Source: Globomyces pollinis-pini (Eukaryota > Chytridiomycota > Chytridiomycetes > Rhizophydiales > Globomycetaceae). From it: 57,584 nt of DNA. The notes under the pieces were generated by a model. That model worked only from the letters and a program-made list of their open reading frames with translations, had not been told where the DNA came from and searched no databases. The stretch lies in assembly GCA_025399215.1 (NCBI GenBank), contig MU621188.1, positions 1-57,584 of the forward strand, read 5' to 3'. This document shows positions 22,174-33,022 of the stretch, piece by piece. Made by a program: the position numbers and the translations under genes. The first letter of the stretch is position 1. Each line of letters starts with the position of its first letter.

Positions 22174-23237
22174 TTATTCTGATGTAGTAGTGTTCACAGT
22201 TTCTGATTTTACAGCATCTGATTCAGGTGATAAAAAACTAATAGATTCTTCTGATTCAAAATCAGTAGGTACTGTAGCATTTCTAACTTCAACTAAATAA
22301 TGTTTCATAAGTGCATCTTTAACAGCCTAAAGATTAGTATTCAAAATCATTTATACTCTAGTTTCAGCCATTTTCAATGAACTTCCATATCCTTCTCCAA
22401 TCTTTTCAAGACCAGAATACATTCCAACTATAAATACAGGAGCTACTGAAAAACGTCCAGTTTCCTTCAACAATCTAAAATGAGTTTTTATAATTCAATC
22501 ACCTAGCAACAGGAGTTGGTTTATTTTGAGATTTGGTTAGGTAAGCCAACATTCTTCTAGGTTGATTCATTTTTAAGAAAGCATCTAAATGAGCTTCTGA
22601 ATCAATTGATCGAGATAAAATATGATTGCGAATGAATTCCTTTGTTTTTTGTGGACCTTGATTTAAATGTAATGCTCCCACCAGAGATTGTATAATCCAA
22701 CTTCTAATCATTGGAGTACCCATATCTACTTTTTCTGACTTTTCAGTAGAATTCTATTTGATGATTAGTGATGTCCTTGAGTACCTTCCATCTCATGATA
22801 AATTGAACCCCAAATTGTTGTCCAACGGATGCTAATGGTGCAACTCCAACGTAAGCTTTCACTATTGATTCACAAACTTCTGCTGGTAAAAGTGGATATT
22901 TAGCCATAACATACTCAGTAGTATAAAAATTGAGTGCTTGTTCGCCTGATGTAAATTAAATAATCAAGATTTGTATACCTAAAAATTGATATCTACTAGA
23001 TATATCTGATTCTTTTTTTGTATAAGACGTATGGGTCACAGCATCAAGCAATTCCTTTTGATTTTCAAAGACAATGCCTGTTCTAGCAGAGAATGCAGCT
23101 AACCTTGAAGTTACAGCTGGTTCCACTTCAGGTGCATCTGTGGTGCTAGCAAAGGCCCTGTTTTTCTGAAATAGAATAGCGTTCGAAAATCCAATGATCT
23201 TTGGTCTTCGAAAAGTAGATGGTATCGGAATGCGAAT
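22174..23237 (-). CDS. Mitochondrial ribosomal protein mL44
   Basis: mL44 is a structural protein of the mitochondrial large subunit with an inactive RNase III fold and a dsRNA-binding domain. The leader MIRIPIPSTFRRPKIIGF suits mitochondrial import. The RNase III region includes TGIVFENQKELLDAVTHTSY and YQFLG, then YPLLPAEVCESIVKAYVG. The dsRBD near the end has LLKETGRFSVAPVFIVGMYS and LEKIGEGYGSSLKMAETR. An in-frame ATG at 23282 lies upstream, but 23237 gives a better targeting leader. It converges on RFA2 with about 90 nt between stops. Confidence 0.83.
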
Positions 23238-23359
23238 CATATTGAAATAAGAAACTGAATTCAAATTTTTTTCTGTTTCCAATGAAGGTGGCTTGGAAAA
23301 AAAATTAAAAAAAAATTAAACTCAAAGTTGCTTGTTTATTGAAGCTATCAATGATCAAC

Positions 23360-25633
23360 CTATTCAGAGTACATTTTAGTGATTTGTGCCTGGTAGTATT
23401 GTTTCAATTCGTGTCGTTTGGATTTAAAAGTTGGTGTCAATAATCCATTCTCTGGTGAAAATGGTGTCATATCAAACATAACATTACGAATCACTTCAAA
23501 TCCATTCAATCCATTCTCCTTTCCAAATTTACTCAACTCCTTTGTAAAAGTTTGCCGGATTTCAGTGATATTGAGGTTCTCTAAAGTTGAATACTTTTTA
23601 AACCCATTCGACACCAACCATGCATCTAACGCTATTGGATCTGGAACAATAATAGCAACGAGTGTTGGTTGTAAACTATCACCATATACAAATGATTGAG
23701 CAATAACAGGATGTTTTGAATAGATGGATTCAATCTTGTCAGGCGCAATATATTCTCCTTGAGCCAGCTTGAAAATGCTATGGTGGTTAGTTACTTGTTT
23801 TGCTTTACTTTTTCACTCCTAAAAGGTTGTTAATAAAAAGGCAACTTTACTATCAATGATTCTCAATCTTCCTTGGCTATCCCACATTCCAACATCACCA
23901 GTATGACACCAGCCGTCTACAATAGTCTCGTCTACTTGTTAAATCAAAGTAAAAAGTACTAGTTTTGTCTTGTTGTTTATAATATCCCTTAAAGATGTGT
24001 GGACCACGAGTGCACACTTCACCTCTAGGGAATGGTTTATCTTGAGACGTATAACCCATTTCTGGAATATCCCGAAGTTTGATGGATCCTTGTGGCATGG
24101 GTACCCCAACAGTACCAGTGGTAAAGTCGCGTAAGTCGGTCTTGACATCAGTATTGCAAAGAACTTACCACAGTTGCACCTCCAGTATTTTCGGTCTGAC
24201 CATAAGCTTCTAAAACATAGGCAGAAAAGCATATTCTTAAAAAGTCAAGTACATCAGGAGAAATTGGAGCAGCACCAGTTAACATGAACCTTACCCGACC
24301 ACCTAACCGAGCACTAACTTTTTTGAAAACCAATTTATCAAGCAATGAATGTGTCACAACCCCATTTTTCAAATTCTTTTTCTTGATTTCATAGGCAGTA
24401 TTGAACAACCATTCAGTAACTCCTCCCTTTGCTCTAACACCTTCCCAAACTTTATCATAAATACGACTGTATAATCTAGGAACTGCAACAAAAAATGTTG
24501 GTTTCAATTCTGCAACATCTTCCAACAATTTCAAGGTGTCTCCTTGATAGAATCCAATTTGACCTCCAAAGAAAGTGACCATTGCTTGTACACACCGTTC
24601 TAATACATGAGCCAAAGGAAGGAAAGAGATGTGAACATCATTTTTTGATACTTCCGGAAATGCATCTCTGTCTTTCAAGGCAATTACACCAGCAATGAAA
24701 CTCAACATGTTCCCATGTGTAATCATGGCTCCTTTAGGCAGCCCCGTAGTTCCTATATATTTAAAGAATCAAAAGCTTACCACTAGTGAAGCAGAATGTC
24801 GCGATTGAATCAACTGTAGTAGGATTGGCTGGTAATGGGTGACTTTTACCCAAACTCTCAACTTCCGAAAATGAAAAGTATTGGAGTTTTTGATCACGAA
24901 TAGCAGTTATCAAGTTTTCCCCAGTTTCTCCCATAACAATGATGTTCTTTAAGTTTGGAATATTCTTTCGAATAGCCAATAAACCCTTGATTTTATCTGA
25001 AGTAGTGACAATAGTAGTCATTTCTGTCAACGTAATAATATATTCCAATGCTTCAGCACCCAAAGTATCATATAACGGGACAGTGACTAAATTATACATA
25101 TAAGATGCATGTTCAGCGACAATCTATTGCAATTATGAATATTAAAACCCAGTTACCCATTCAGTTCGATTGATGGAATACATCCCCAAGTTTTCATTTT
25201 CTTTTACTCCCAACTTCATCAATCCAGACCCAAAGGCTTTGACGCGATCATAAATATCTTGGTATGTTTCCCAAACATAGGGGCCTAGTCATTAAGAGTT
25301 ATATATCAATACCAACTACACCATTTTTGATTCTGGTTCCTAAAAATGGGTCGTTTTTTGAAGTACGAAGACCTTGTAAAAAGTTTTGGTGTAGAGAAGT
25401 TAAGCCAGGGGGATACGGATTTTTTAAGGGGACTTTGGATTTTCTAGGCTAGGCTAAATGAATGATAGTAATTTCAATACCTTTCCTTCGCCAGGAACTT
25501 GTTGGTAAGAAGTATCCACAATGGAATACTGATAAGTTTTATCTTTTGCTGGATGGGCAGTGGTAAGGTTAATCCATAGAGCGACCAACACAGCAAGTAC
25601 TGCTAATATCGTCAATATTGAACCTAAATCCAT
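23360..25633 (-). CDS. Long-chain acyl-CoA synthetase
   Basis: The enzyme activates fatty acids to acyl-CoA (AMP-forming, ACSL/Faa type). An N-terminal membrane anchor (MDLGSILTILAVLAVLVALW) is followed by the adenylation domain. Key motifs are the P-loop FTSGTTGLPKGAMITHGNM (split by an intron after FTSG), FLPLAHVLERCVQAM, RLGGRVRFMLTGAAPI, EAYGQTENTGG, GWCHTGDVGMWDSQGRL, and IIDRVKNIFKLAQGEYIAP. The last motif is assembled across a 10-nt exon at 23809-23818. The end reads LKQYYQAQITKMYSE. An alternative upstream ATG at 25708 would add 25 residues; the chosen one puts the anchor first, as usual. Several introns, all short. Confidence 0.9.
23809..23818 (-). other. 10-nt microexon of the acyl-CoA synthetase gene
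   Basis: The exon GAGTGAAAAA is flanked by a 32-nt intron before and a 31-nt intron after, both GT-AG. Joining it restores IIDRVKNIFKLAQGEY, a motif conserved across ACSL enzymes. Skipping it breaks the frame. Confidence 0.75.
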
Positions 25634-25848
25634 CAAATTTAAAATTTTGTGTGAAGTTCCACAAGGGCTGACATCACCATAACGATACAAGGAGTGGCCA
25701 ATTTGCAATTGCTGAAGTGCAACACAGATCGAATGGGTTAATACCTGGCTATAATGAAGTCTGGCTCTGAATTGCTCATCGAGATTTACTGTGCAATTAG
25801 TATGGAAACAAATTATTCAGTATTATCACATTTATTTTAAGAAACAAT

Positions 25849-27361
25849 TTAATGGCCAGCTGCTCCAGATCCAAAGAAAATATTGCCCAGACAAGTAAAC
25901 ATCACTACAAATCCAAACACAACCATTGACATGGCTAGGATTTGTAGAAATGGTCTTCTTTCGTTTAACTGTCTTTGTGTTTCGACTAATTTGTAGTAAA
26001 ATATACCCGGCAAGATGTAACAAATTGTTGTTGATCCAGTTGCACCAACTAGTGACAGAATGGTAGACAGATCACTTATAGTGACGGCACATATATAAGA
26101 AGACACCATGATTCCTAATGTGATTAAAGTAAAGCGAGAGGTGGAGATATTTGGATCATGCGGATTGCCATATGGAAGTACTTTATCTAAACAAATACGA
26201 CATGGATGGCACTGCAATGGGTAACTAAACAATACCAAAAATGCGATGGCACATTGCCCGCCAGTGATAATTCCACTAGCTGGATACTGCGCAATAACAT
26301 TTGATAGAACGTTCGAACCAAATGTTAAGTATCCTATGACACCAATGGTCTCATAGACAACAAAAGATGTTCCAATAGATCGGGAAATAACCTTATTGAT
26401 TTGGCGAGAACTATTATCTTCCAATTCGTTATGAACTGAAAAGATCTTGGGGTTAGAAAGACACATTTACATTTTGATGGCAAGTAAACTAATGCAAGGT
26501 TAGATTAAATTTAAATTACAGCAAAAACAAAAATAGGAAAATGTGATAAAAAGTTCGAATCAAATTTTAACCATTCAATTTCGCCAAACGTAGGCGGCTC
26601 TGGCATATCCTGGCTAGGAAAGAAATAAAATGACACCACAACTAGCAGTAAATAAACGACTGCCATTAGTGCGACAGCTGATGTGTATCGTAAAGAATCC
26701 AATCTACGTAAAAAGGCGAATGGTGCGATAATAAACATGCATGCTGTGATCCACATATCTCTTGATCTCCACAATGAATCTAATGCTGTTTCAGGGTAAA
26801 AGGCCGCAACTATTTGAGGCATCTAATGAATAATTCAGTACAAAAAAAATATACCAATCCTCCTACAATGACCAGATATGAGATAGATACACCAAAACAT
26901 TTAATCGCAATAGCTAAATCGAAAAACAATGCTGCTTTTGGATAAGTAATTGATGCGCAGGTGAAAAATGAAGATTTTCGACCAACTTGAGCAGCAATTT
27001 GTGACAACAAAAAGAGTCCAAAAGCCGAACAAGAAGCACAGAATGCAATTAAAAGAATTCCTAACCCCATTCCAGTTGCTACTATAAACATACTAGTTTG
27101 TCCAATTACCTGCTAGAGCAGAGGGCTAACATTTAACAAAAGAAAACAAAATACCATAGCCAACATTCCTGACCCCAAAATAGTGTTACATAAGTTTATA
27201 CAAGATGATAGAATGGTACCCTTTGGAACGGTTCTGACAATTCTAATCTTAATTTCATCGTCGTCAATGAGTTCGTCATCCTCAGAGTCTCTATGATTTA
27301 GTATTGGGAGGTCGTCTAGCAAGGGACTGGTATCCTCAATACTTATATGATTCTCAGACAT
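25849..27361 (-). CDS. Vacuolar-type amino-acid transporter (AVT/SLC38 family)
   Basis: This multi-pass AAAP-family protein resembles yeast Avt5-7, which move neutral amino acids across the vacuolar membrane. The N-terminal tail is acidic (SEDDELIDDDE). The first helix reads INLCNTILGSGMLAM then PSALA, the family hallmark. FTCHQNIFSVHNEL and SYPLQCHPCR are also characteristic. Introns of 29, 28, 32, 31 and 25 nt leave 1368 nt, exactly 455 aa. Two exons are microexons: 16 nt (27110-27125, PSALA) and 18 nt (26471-26488, FTCHQN). Substrate direction and specificity cannot be read from sequence. Confidence 0.87.
26471..26488 (-). other. 18-nt microexon of the AVT transporter gene
   Basis: The exon encodes exactly FTCHQN, a conserved loop of this transporter family, between introns of 31 and 25 nt. 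Confidence 0.8.
27110..27125 (-). other. 16-nt microexon of the AVT transporter gene
   Basis: The exon CCCTCTGCTCTAGCAG encodes PSALA plus one base, continuing GSGMLAM in transmembrane helix 1. Introns of 29 and 28 nt flank it, both GT-AG. Confidence 0.8.
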
Positions 27362-27728
27362 TTGTGAAGTTTTATGTTAACAAAAGCAGACAATTGTGTA
27401 GCATTCCCCACGCGACGCCACACCTTCCTTAGAATGACTGAAACCAAAAAGATCACAATACCAAGTACGAAATTAGTAGGGAATATGATAGCGATAGCAG
27501 AATGAGTGAAGATCTGATCACATCACGAAGAAACCCCTTGGTTGAACTTGATCGCGTTTATTTTGCATGCTTAATATCTGTGTATTCAAATTTAGTAAGA
27601 ATTTGTTTAATTATCTATTCATTAAGTAATTGTGATTTATTCAGTAAAGTAACTGTGATATAAATGGAGCGTACGAATTGAATAGAATGTTCTACTGGAC
27701 AACTCAAGATACTTTTTTAATTTCTTTT

Positions 27729-29132
27729 ATGAATAGTTCAACCTCAATTGCTTACATTCATTCAGAAAAAGCTTCCCGATTTGCAGATTTATTACCAAAG
27801 AATCAATATCGTTCTTCTTTGTGCTTTCAATTGATTGATTCTTATCAATTATTCAATCAAATTCATCTCTTTAACCCGACCAAAGCAACAAGAGAGGATT
27901 TATTGGAATACCATTCAAGTGATTATGTCGGTACGGATTGCCTTATCATGTAAATTGTAGATTTTCTGTTAAAGTATTCATATGGTAAACAAGATGAAAT
28001 CGGACAAGAAGAAATGGAAGAGTATGGTTTAACAGAGTAATACAAGTTGATTAATAATAGAGATTGTTTTGCTTTTGATGGAATTACAGAATACATATTA
28101 TGGGGTGAGTTGGAACTTTGTGGTGAATAATTATAGTTGCTGGAGGGTCACTAACAGCAGCCAGAACATTAATGAAAAATCAATTTGACGTAGTGATAAA
28201 TGTAGATGGTGGTAGACATCATTCTCTCAAGTAAGATCCTTTGGCACCATTCACTCACATTTAATCGAATGAATTCTAATATTGATTAGAGATGAAGCAA
28301 AAGGATTTTGTTATGTGAATGATATTGTATTAGCTCTTACCTTGCTGCGTGAAAAGTTTGAACGAATACTTTATCTGGACATTGATATTCATCATGGCGA
28401 TGGTAATGCCCATTTCATGATTCATCTTTAAAGCTGTTGAATCTGCATTTTCACATTCAAATAAAGTTACAACCGTCTCATTTCATCAATACCTGCCAGG
28501 CTTTTTTCCAGGTAAAAAAGCTGTCAATAACAGGTCTAGGTATAGGTTTTTTATATTGATCTGTTTTAGGTACGGGCAGTATCAAAGATATTGGATTTGG
28601 AAAGGGCATGTATCATACTATCAATGTTCCTCTACTGCCTGGTAATTATTGTTGTTTAATCATTTAGGTTTATCTGGGGAAACATTTCAAAAAGTATATA
28701 ACTCAGTTTTAACTGAACTAATGGACAATAATAATTTTGATTGTATCGTGATGCAGTGTGGAATGGATGGGTTAGCTAAAGATCCATTAGGCGGATGGAA
28801 TTTAGGTACCAATGATGAATCTCAAAGATCTAGGAATACGGGATATTTCAAATGCTATCCATACCACTGTCCAGTATAATTTACCGACATTGTTGTTGGG
28901 CGGTGGAGGTTACAACAACGCCAATGTTGCTAGATGTTGGGCATATACTCTGAGCGAGTTAGTGAACCAAACTCCAGATAACAATATCCCAGAGCATGCT
29001 GAATGGCTAGCTTATAGCCCTGATTTTGTATTACACGTTCCTATTTCAAGAGTCAAAGATGAGAATGTTGATGAATATATACAGGAAGTTTTGAATGAAA
29101 TTGTGGAAAACATTAGAAAGATGAACAACTAA
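27729..29132 (+). CDS. Class I histone deacetylase, HDAC8/Hos1-like
   Basis: This zinc-dependent lysine deacetylase has an early [10 protein letters not shown] and [10 protein letters not shown], then [30 protein letters not shown] (Zn ligands Asp and His), [36 protein letters not shown] (third Zn ligand Asp) and [17 protein letters not shown] (catalytic Tyr). Eight introns (30, 24, 32, 59, 31, 58, 26, 28 nt) leave 1116 nt, exactly 371 aa, close to human HDAC8 (377). HHGDA replaces the usual HHGDG and CGMD replaces LGAD, but all metal ligands remain, so activity is plausible. The start could also be ATG 27687. Confidence 0.87.
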
Positions 29133-29212
29133 CAGAAAGTGTTAAAAGACAAATGAAAGATTGTAAATTTATATGTTAAAAGTGTTGTTTATTAGAAATT
29201 GTTGAATACTAT

Positions 29213-30731
29213 TTAAAGCAACTTCCATAGGAATCTGAAGAGGAGAATATTAATTAGAGCAAATATAACATATTTCAATATAACCCCTACTTTCTTTTCT
29301 TGAAAGTGCCCCAATTCTATTTCAGGTTTCCCTTTATCAAGCGATATATGGTTGATACTAATTTCTCCATTTACCACTTTTTTGGCACGTTTACGAATAG
29401 TTGCGGTATTCGATTTAGTACCAGTAGCCATTAAATCTTCTAAATCTGCAACAAGCTCGTCTGTGCCGCATTTCTTTGATTCAATCACTAACTGACCACA
29501 AGCGCTGGAAATATCTTGGCCAAGTTCTTGTCGGAGAAGAGTGTGTATTTTGTAAGTACGTGTTACATCAACAAAAGCTTTGCATTGTTCCGGTAATGGT
29601 GGTTTATAATCATAAGGGACACTTGTTGGATTATATGGAATAACATTCAATAAAACATCTCGGTTCTCTAGCAGTTGACCTAATTCATGAGCCACTTCGA
29701 TAGAGTCATTCACATCACTAAATCATTAATTGCATGAACAAATTTACCGAATCATCACATACTCAATTAAAACATGACGTTTACGATTCTCTGACTTGAT
29801 GTTGGCATTTTGCTGTGCGATAAACTTGTCAGCTGCTTCCATAATCTTATTTATATGCCATGCTTTTGCAGTTGGGACGATTTGTGTTCTTAGTGTTTGA
29901 TTGGAAGCATGTAAAGACAAAGCCAAACCAACCTCAGGCAAATCCTTTGCCATGGTGAGCAATCTTGGAACAACTCCGACAGTTGAAACAGAAACCCTTG
30001 AAGGTGATAAACTAAATCTTGCAGTATCAATCATTGCACGAACAGCAGATACAACCGCATCATAATTATCCAATGGTTCACCTAATATTAAAAACCTTTC
30101 CTGCTTTTACCCATGCCCATAAAAACTACATTTCTTATTTTTTCAACCTGATTTGCGTGGTCTAAATCTTATTAATAAATCATAAACTTACATAATTGCT
30201 CTAGGATTTCACCAGCTGATAAATTGGCTAATAAATTCATTGTTCCAGTAGCGCAAAATGTACATCCCATCGCACAACCAACTAACATAAAAGAAAATGG
30301 CATTTACCTTGAGAAGAAACACACACTGTTGCTCTCTTTTTACTTCTGAAGTGTAATTCACCATCCTTTTCTTGCATTAGTTTAACCTTTTCATCCGCTG
30401 GAAATGATGACAGAGCAACATCACCATATCTCATAATCACAGTTTCAATTCGTTGACCGTCTTGTAATTCAATCAACAGTTTGGTGGTAGCTCCATCCTC
30501 AGCATCACTTCTTGATATAACTTTTGTTGTTAAATATGTGAATTCTGATTCAACAATTTCAATTGCTTTTTTGGAAATATCCAAACTACGTACGTCTGTG
30601 ACATTGTTGTGGATAAACTTTCTCCAAATCGTTTGAGCATGCTTTTTGGGCACATTATGTTTTTCAAATGCTTCCAGAAGCATCTGTTGATCCAGTAATG
30701 GTTTAGGACTCAATTCTCTCTTCTTTACCAT
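29213..30731 (-). CDS. RlmN/Cfr-family radical SAM protein with C-terminal membrane anchor
   Basis: RlmN enzymes methylate C2 of adenine in rRNA and tRNA. The N-terminal domain starts [20 protein letters not shown]. The radical SAM cluster motif is [15 protein letters not shown] (CxxxCxxC). [43 protein letters not shown] and [12 protein letters not shown] follow in order, and the second catalytic Cys lies in [12 protein letters not shown]. Introns of 26, 30, 29 and 30 nt leave 1404 nt, exactly 467 aa. About 90 residues extend past the catalytic Cys and end in a hydrophobic segment ([18 protein letters not shown]) with a short basic tail, like a tail anchor. That is not part of bacterial RlmN. 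It is convergent with the HDAC gene. Confidence 0.85.
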
Positions 30732-31082
30732 TGGGTTGAAATTGAATTTAAAAAAAGAAAAAAAAAACGATACAATTCAACTCCATTGGGTCCAATTCTA
30801 AACCAGTTTCTACCCATACGGTAATCTTTTCATGGTAAACTTTACTGGAAAGATGCAATTTCTTTTATAGTTGAAGGTGGATATTGAACATCTGGAATTT
30901 TGCCCTTAAAAGTTCACTTCAATTAAATTATATTCCATTTTCATATTGCCAGGAAATTCATGCCGATAAATGAATTTTCCCCTTGATTTGTGTCGACTAT
31001 GATGTTCATTACACATGACCAACATTGCCGGACCGGGTGAAAAATGTATTTAGGTAGATTTCAACGACTATACTAGAAACAG
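30732..31082. other. Divergent intergenic region
   Basis: The region separates the RlmN-like start from the cytochrome b5/ACAD start, transcribed apart. A bidirectional promoter is likely by position. No clear TATA box is visible. Confidence 0.5.
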
Positions 31083-32932
31083 ATGAAAGAATTCACCAGA
31101 TCTGAAATTGCTAAACACAACTCAGAAAATGATGCTTGGATTATTATTGATACTACAGTGTATGATATTTCTAAATTCGCAGGTTTATAGTTTAATTGGG
31201 TTGATCTGTAGGAATGCATCCTGGTGGGGAATTGCTTTTATTAGAACACGCAGGAACAGATGCCACTGGTAATGATCGTATTGATTACTAACTTTCTAGA
31301 GCAATTCTATGCCTTTCATAGACAAGAAGTCTTGAAAAAATACGAAAAGTTGAAAATCGGAAAGATTCTAAATGAATCTCCTGAAATAGATTTTCCAGTT
31401 CCAGGAGATTTCAGTAAAGTTCCATATGGTGAGCATTCTGCATTTCAATCCTTTTATTCTCCTTATTACAAGTAATTTGTCAACGATTTGATTAAACTTC
31501 TAGCAAATCTCATCACGAGTTCCGACGAGCTATACGAAAGTTTATCCTTGAAGAAATCTTGCCCGAGGCTACTACCAATGATCCAATAGGAGACATCGCT
31601 TCAAAGGAAATCTGGAAGAAAATGGGAGATTTTGGATTCTTAGCGTGTAGAATGGGTCCAGGAAAACATCTTGACAATTTTAAACTACCTGCCAATATTA
31701 AACCATCTGAATTTGATTATGTATTGCATGTCTGTAGTTTATATTAGTTTCATGAACAAATTGCCCAAGAAGAATTGATGACCATTGGTTATCCAAGTTA
31801 CCAGGTAAGTCCATGAGCGGATATCAATGTTAGGACTCTTTGGGATCTGGAATGGTGATTGGTCTTCCTCCAGTGATGCATTTCGCAAAGCCTCATATTC
31901 GAGATCGAGTTATGCATGAGGTATTGACTGGTGAAAAACAGATTTGTTTGGCAATCACGTAAGCGCATACTAAAAGTTCATTTGTAGAGAACCAGGTGCG
32001 GGATCTGATGTTGCGGCCATAACTACAACTGCTACATTAACAGACGATGGTAATCAGATTGGCATCTAATGAAACCAGGAAAATATTACATTGTCAATGG
32101 AATTAAAAAGGTATGCGCTTATTTTGACTTATATTTTAGTGGATAACAAATGGAACATTTTCCGATTATTTTTCGACAGCAGTTACTATTGATGGAGGAA
32201 TTTCTATGCTCCTAATTGAAAGATCATCAGGTTTAGAAACAAAACCAATTAAAACATCATACTCTGCTTCTGCTGGAACAGCTCTCGTTATATTTGAAAA
32301 CGTCAAAGTACCAGTGGAGAACTTACTGGGAGAAGAAGGTGGTGGATTTTTTGTTATCATGGCTAATTTTAATCATGAGCGTTGGTGTATCATTGCAGGA
32401 ATAGTTTTTGCATGTCGTAAAATTGTAGAAGAATGTTTCAAGTGGTCTAACCAAAGAATGGTAATTATCACAGTCTGATAACTATGAAAGGTATTTGGTA
32501 AACGATTAATTGATCAACCCGTCATTCGTAATAAATTGGCCCATATGGTTTCAAAAGTGGAAGCTGTCACCAATTGGATGGAAAGTTTGACATATCAATT
32601 CAACAAAATGAGTTACAGAGAAGTTGCAAGTAAATTAGGAGGGCCATTAGCTCTCTTAAAATTGATTTCTACCAGAGCAGCCCATGATATCGTTGACGAT
32701 GCAGTTCAAATCTTTGGTGGAAGAGCCATCACTCAAACTGGAATGGGACGTGCTATTGGTATGTGAACTTATCCACTAACCAATATTAGAAATGGCACAA
32801 CGTACATACAAATATGCTGCAATTTTAGGGGGTACTTGAACACATATAATTAATGAATTAGGTTCTGAAGAAATAATGGCAGAGTTGGGGATTAGACAAG
32901 CCATTCGAAAATTCCCAAATGCTAGATTGTGA
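31083..32932 (+). CDS. Acyl-CoA dehydrogenase with N-terminal cytochrome b5 domain
   Basis: The fusion begins with a cytochrome b5 heme domain: TRSEIAKHNSENDAWIIID, then GMHPGGELLLLEHAGTDAT with the first axial His and FYAFHRQEV with the second. The acyl-CoA dehydrogenase part follows: FRRAIRKFILEEILPEA, EPGAGSDVAA (FAD-binding), YIVNGIKKWITNGTFSDYF, FNHERWCIIAG, QIFGGRAITQTGMGR and a C-terminal GSEEIMAELGIRQAIRKF. This architecture is known in filamentous fungi. Several short introns interrupt it, including one after YSPYYK and one after the EEC-F-KWSNQR helix. Likely substrate is a fatty acyl-CoA; chain length is unknown. Confidence 0.85.
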
Positions 32933-33022
32933 AAAATAAACCAAATCAAGTCTTAGTCTCAAATAATGATAAATCATTATGATTACACGATTTAAATTTC
33001 GATTTTGTTTTTTAATCATAGT

